A DNA stretch of 64,000 bases from DATEOR01 sp036279015 (GTDB lineage: Bacteria; Actinomycetota; Thermoleophilia; Gaiellales; Gaiellaceae), in the NCBI GenBank assembly GCA_036279015.1, contig DASUJY010000006.1:42281-106280 (forward strand), given 5' to 3'. Shown piece by piece: positions 62,059 through 64,000 of this stretch (positions within the stretch are counted from its first letter, which is position 1; every line of letters begins with the position of its first letter). The notes under the pieces are model-generated. The model saw nothing but the letters and a program-made list of their open reading frames with translations. It did not search any database and was not told where the DNA came from. The translations under genes and the position numbers were made by a program.

Positions 62059-62072
62059 AGTAAGTAGTCACT
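62059..62072. promoter_or_regulatory. Operator-like site in front of the MFS gene
   Basis: On the minus strand this reads AGTGACTACTTACT, matching AGTTACTACTCACT at 62659-62672 at 12 of 14 positions with outer arms AGTnA/TnACT. It is a probable second binding site for the TetR protein, between tetR and the exporter gene. Confidence 0.6.
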
Positions 62073-62097
62073 CAGTCCAAGACGAAAAAAACACGCT

Positions 62098-62649
62098 CTA
62101 GCTTCCCCGCAGGCAGCCCTTGAGGAGGTCGTGCGCCCAGGGCTCGTCGAGGGCGCCGAGATCCATCGCGGCTGCGACGTTGACCAGCATTCCGACCCGG
62201 AAGAAGTCGTTCACGGCCTCCTCGTCGCCGCCGACGCTCGCGACGAACTTGTAGACCTCGGCGAACTCCTCGCGGACGACCTTGCGCACCTCGGGGTCTT
62301 CGCAGGCGGCATAGGCCTGCATCTGGAACATGAGCGAGGCGCGGTCGCGCCGAACGTCCCCGTAGGCGTCGCCCATCGAGAAGAGCACGTCGCCCTCGCG
62401 CTTCGCGGCGGCCGCCTCCTGGAAGACGGCGAGGATGTGCCGGAAGCCGCGGCGAACCGTCGCGAGAAAGAGCTCCTTCTTCGTCCCGAAAAGGCGGAAG
62501 AGGTAGGGCTGCGAGATGCCGGCTCGCCGGGCGATGGCCTCCGTGGACGTGCCGTGGAGCCCGCCGACGGCGAACTCGGTCATGGCGGCCTCGAGGATCT
62601 CCTCGCGACGGACCTCTGCGCTCTTCCGGGTTCGGGTGGTGCTCGCCAC
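62098..62649 (-). CDS. TetR-family transcriptional repressor
   Basis: A 183-residue regulator. The helix-turn-helix occupies about residues 12-58 (RREEILEAAMTEFAVGGLHGTSTEAIARRAGISQPYLFRLFGTKKELF), and the rest is the helical ligand-binding domain. It most likely represses its own gene and the MFS exporter 51 bases downstream, being released by the exported compound. The GTG start at 62649 lies eight bases after the -10 TAACTT, so the mRNA is leaderless. It is divergent from the UDP-glucuronate decarboxylase gene, whose promoter region it might also affect. Confidence 0.92.
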   Translation of the reverse strand: MASTTRTRKSAEVRREEILEAAMTEFAVGGLHGTSTEAIARRAGISQPYLFRLFGTKKELFLATVRRGFRHILAVFQEAAAAKREGDVLFSMGDAYGDVRRDRASLMFQMQAYAACEDPEVRKVVREEFAEVYKFVASVGGDEEAVNDFFRVGMLVNVAAAMDLGALDEPWAHDLLKGCLRGS

Positions 62650-62657
62650 GGCGTTGT

Positions 62658-62686
62658 AAGTTACTACTCACTCACAACTCTGTCAA
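62658..62686 (-). promoter_or_regulatory. tetR promoter with overlapping operator
   Basis: On the minus strand a near-consensus promoter reads TTGACA, 17 bases, TAACTT. The site AGTTACTACTCACT (plus strand, 62659-62672) overlaps the -10 and part of the spacer and matches the site before the MFS gene. This is the clearest sigma-70-type promoter in the window and indicates autorepression. Confidence 0.75.
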
Positions 62687-62713
62687 GTGGACGAAGCGCG
62701 ACTCCCGACTACG

Positions 62714-63667
62714 ATGAGAGCCGTGAGCACAGCGATCGTCTCCGGCGGCGCCGGCTTCCTCGGATCACATCTCTGCGACTACCTCCTCGCGAAGGGTCAT
62801 CGGGTCGTCTGCGTCGACAACCTCGACACCGGCTCGCTCCAGAACGTCGAGCACCTGAGGAGCGGCGACGAGTTCGTCTTCCTGAACCACGACGTCACCG
62901 AGCCGCTCTTCCTCGACGAGCCGGTCGACTACGTCTTCCATCTCGCGAGCCCGGCGAGCCCGATCGACTACCTGCGCCTGCCGCTGCACACGCTCAAGGT
63001 CGGCTCCTACGGGACGCACCACATGCTCGGCGTGGCCAAGTTCAAGCGTGCCCGCTTCCTCATCGCCTCGACGAGCGAGGTCTACGGCGACCCGCAGGTG
63101 CACCCCCAGCCCGAGACCTACTGGGGGCACGTGAACCCGATCGGCCCGCGCGGCGTCTACGACGAGGCGAAGCGCTACGCGGAGGCGCTCACGATGGCCT
63201 ACCACCGCCAGCAGGGCGTCGACACCGCGATCGCGCGGATCTTCAACACGTACGGGCCGCGCATGCGCCCGCACGACGGGCGCGCGATCCCGACCTTCAT
63301 CCGCCAGGCGCTCGAGAACAAGCCGCTCACCGTCTTCGGAGACGGGTCGCAGACGCGTTCCTTCTGCTATGTGGACGACCAGATCCGCGGGCTCTACGCG
63401 CTCGCCACGAGCGGGGAGCACCTGCCGGTGAACATCGGCAACCCGCACGAGATGACCCTGCTCGAGCTCGCCGAGGCGGTCATCCGCGTCACCGGCTCGA
63501 AGTCGGAGATCGTGTTCGAGGCGCTGCCGGTCGACGACCCGCAGGTGCGCCAGCCCGACATCACGCGCGCCCAGCAGGTGCTCGGCTGGGAGCCGGAGAT
63601 CGAGCTCGAGGAAGGCCTCCGCCGCCTCCTCGGCTCGATGGCGCCGGCGGCCGCGCCCGCTCAGTAG
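62714..63667 (+). CDS. UDP-glucuronate decarboxylase (UDP-xylose synthase)
   Basis: A 317-residue extended SDR that decarboxylates UDP-glucuronate to UDP-xylose. Family markers are SGGAGFLGSHLCDYLLAKGHRV near 9-30, VFHLASPASPIDYLRLPLHTLKVG near 77-100, and the diagnostic TSEVYGDPQVHPQPETYWGHVNPIGPRGVYDEAKR near 121-155 with the catalytic Tyr and Lys. ARIFNTYGPRMRPHDGRAIPTFI and GDGSQTRSFCYVDD follow. It supplies a pentose donor for the glycans encoded across the window. Starts at GTG 62687 or 62723 are also in frame; ATG 62714 is a compromise with no strong Shine-Dalgarno sequence. Confidence 0.93.
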   Translation: MRAVSTAIVSGGAGFLGSHLCDYLLAKGHRVVCVDNLDTGSLQNVEHLRSGDEFVFLNHDVTEPLFLDEPVDYVFHLASPASPIDYLRLPLHTLKVGSYGTHHMLGVAKFKRARFLIASTSEVYGDPQVHPQPETYWGHVNPIGPRGVYDEAKRYAEALTMAYHRQQGVDTAIARIFNTYGPRMRPHDGRAIPTFIRQALENKPLTVFGDGSQTRSFCYVDDQIRGLYALATSGEHLPVNIGNPHEMTLLELAEAVIRVTGSKSEIVFEALPVDDPQVRQPDITRAQQVLGWEPEIELEEGLRRLLGSMAPAAAPAQ

Positions 63668-63670
63668 GCT
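63665..63670 (+). promoter_or_regulatory. Probable -10 element (TAGGCT)
   Basis: TAGGCT overlaps the stop of the upstream gene and lies six bases before the ATG at 63677. The preceding TCAG is identical to that before the promoter at 4580. Confidence 0.45.
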
Positions 63671-63676
63671 GCGGCC

Positions 63677-64000
63677 ATGGAGGAAGCCTCCCTCGTGGAG
63701 GCCGCGTCGGGTCTCGTGCCGGCCGGTGACGGCTGGTTCACGGTCAACGTCGCCGACGCCGCCTGGGTCACGAACCCCGTCTTCGGCGCGCGCTGCTCCT
63801 TCGAGGCCAACGGGCCGGCTCTCCGTCAGAACCCTGAGCTCGACGAGCACCACTTCGCCCAGCTCGGGGTCAAGCTGCACGTCCTCGAGCCGGGTAAGCC
63901 GAGCACGCTCTACCACGCCGAGTCCGAGCAGGAGGACTTCCTCGTGCTCGCCGGCGAATGCCTTCTCCTGATCGAGGGGGAGGAACGGCGCCTCGGCGCC
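63677..64000 (+). CDS. Cupin-domain protein (3' end beyond window)
   Basis: The first 108 residues are in the window and the frame is open at the edge. HFAQLGVKLHVLEPGKPSTLYHAESEQEDFLVLAGECLLLIEGEERRL (about 60-106) is a typical cupin motif 1 region: a strand, a His near 79, Glu-Gln-Glu-Asp, Phe-Leu-Val-Leu-x-Gly, then Leu-Ile. The N-terminal 55 residues include GDGWFTVNVADAAWVTNP. Cupins of this form are often small metal-binding enzymes or sugar-binding regulators. No specific function can be given. The ATG has a leaderless-type -10 six bases upstream. Confidence 0.85.
   Translation, partial: MEEASLVEAASGLVPAGDGWFTVNVADAAWVTNPVFGARCSFEANGPALRQNPELDEHHFAQLGVKLHVLEPGKPSTLYHAESEQEDFLVLAGECLLLIEGEERRLGA

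Noticed and set aside
60264..62067. Long open frames antisense to the MFS exporter and many similar ones, for example 25319-26626, 28821-30602 and 31229-33616
   Set aside because: They are rich in Arg, Pro, Glu and Asp low-complexity text, lack domain motifs and mirror the GC-rich codons of the real genes. They are by-products of about 70% G+C.
1..64000. Prophage, plasmid or transposon
   Set aside because: No integrase, transposase, capsid, replication or conjugation gene was seen anywhere. The content is chromosomal metabolism and envelope glycan synthesis.

Overview
This is a chromosomal stretch of a very GC-rich actinobacterium (about 70% G+C by eye, with strongly GC-biased third codon positions). 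The densely overlapping ATGA/GTGA gene junctions, frequent GTG starts, and TANNNT -10 hexamers placed 6-12 bases before start codons (leaderless mRNAs) fit Actinobacteria. The mix of genes suggests the class Thermoleophilia (Gaiella/Solirubrobacter relatives); this is an inference, since no rRNA or marker gene is present. I see no tRNA, rRNA, CRISPR array, integrase or transposase.

Layout. 0-7.1 kb: an asparagine synthase cut by the window edge, a phosphoglycosyl transferase, a LysR regulator coupled to an iron-type alcohol dehydrogenase (maleylacetate reductase-like), a methyltransferase, an MFS exporter behind a short leader ORF plus hairpin, and a small pilin-like protein. 7.16-13.14 kb: a tightly coupled seven-gene operon encoding a fumarate reductase-like flavoprotein, class I fumarase alpha and beta, phosphosulfolactate synthase (ComA), a [4Fe-4S] APS/PAPS reductase, APS kinase and ATP sulfurylase. 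It makes sulfite (and PAPS) from sulfate and fixes sulfite onto PEP to give a sulfonate. No sulfite reductase is present. 13.2-15.9 kb: a secreted protein, a divergent UDP-sulfoquinovose synthase paralogue and an SDR epimerase.

15.9-45 kb: a surface-glycan locus with glycosyltransferases, an O-antigen-ligase-type polymerase, a Wzx-type flippase, a Wzm/Wzt ABC exporter, a canonical UDP-sulfoquinovose synthase (33.8 kb), and five sulfotransferase domains, one fused to a glycosyltransferase. A separate operon (39.8-42.3 kb) encodes a nucleotidyltransferase, sn-glycerol-1-phosphate dehydrogenase and a CDP-alcohol phosphotransferase next to the ABC exporter, which suggests a glycerol-1-phosphate-containing polymer or lipid. 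42-60 kb: more glycosyltransferases, a second phosphoglycosyl transferase, two ATP-grasp ligases, tandem PQQ-type beta-propellers, two alkaline-phosphatase-superfamily enzymes, a sugar 4,6-dehydratase/aminotransferase pair and a glycosyltransferase-methyltransferase fusion. 60-64 kb: interspersed palindromic repeats, a TetR-controlled MFS drug exporter with visible operators, UDP-glucuronate decarboxylase and a partial cupin.

How it fits together: sulfur is the common thread. Sulfate is activated by Sat. APS is either reduced to sulfite (CysH) or phosphorylated to PAPS (CysC). Sulfite has carbon acceptors nearby: PEP through ComA, and UDP-glucose through the sulfoquinovose synthases. PAPS would feed the sulfotransferases. 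The window can therefore be read as a sulfonate and sulfate-ester envelope-decoration region. The least familiar part is the pairing of ComA with fumarase and a fumarate reductase-like flavoprotein, which could carry out a malate-fumarate-succinate-like sequence on the sulfonate analogues (sulfolactate, sulfoacrylate, 3-sulfopropionate).
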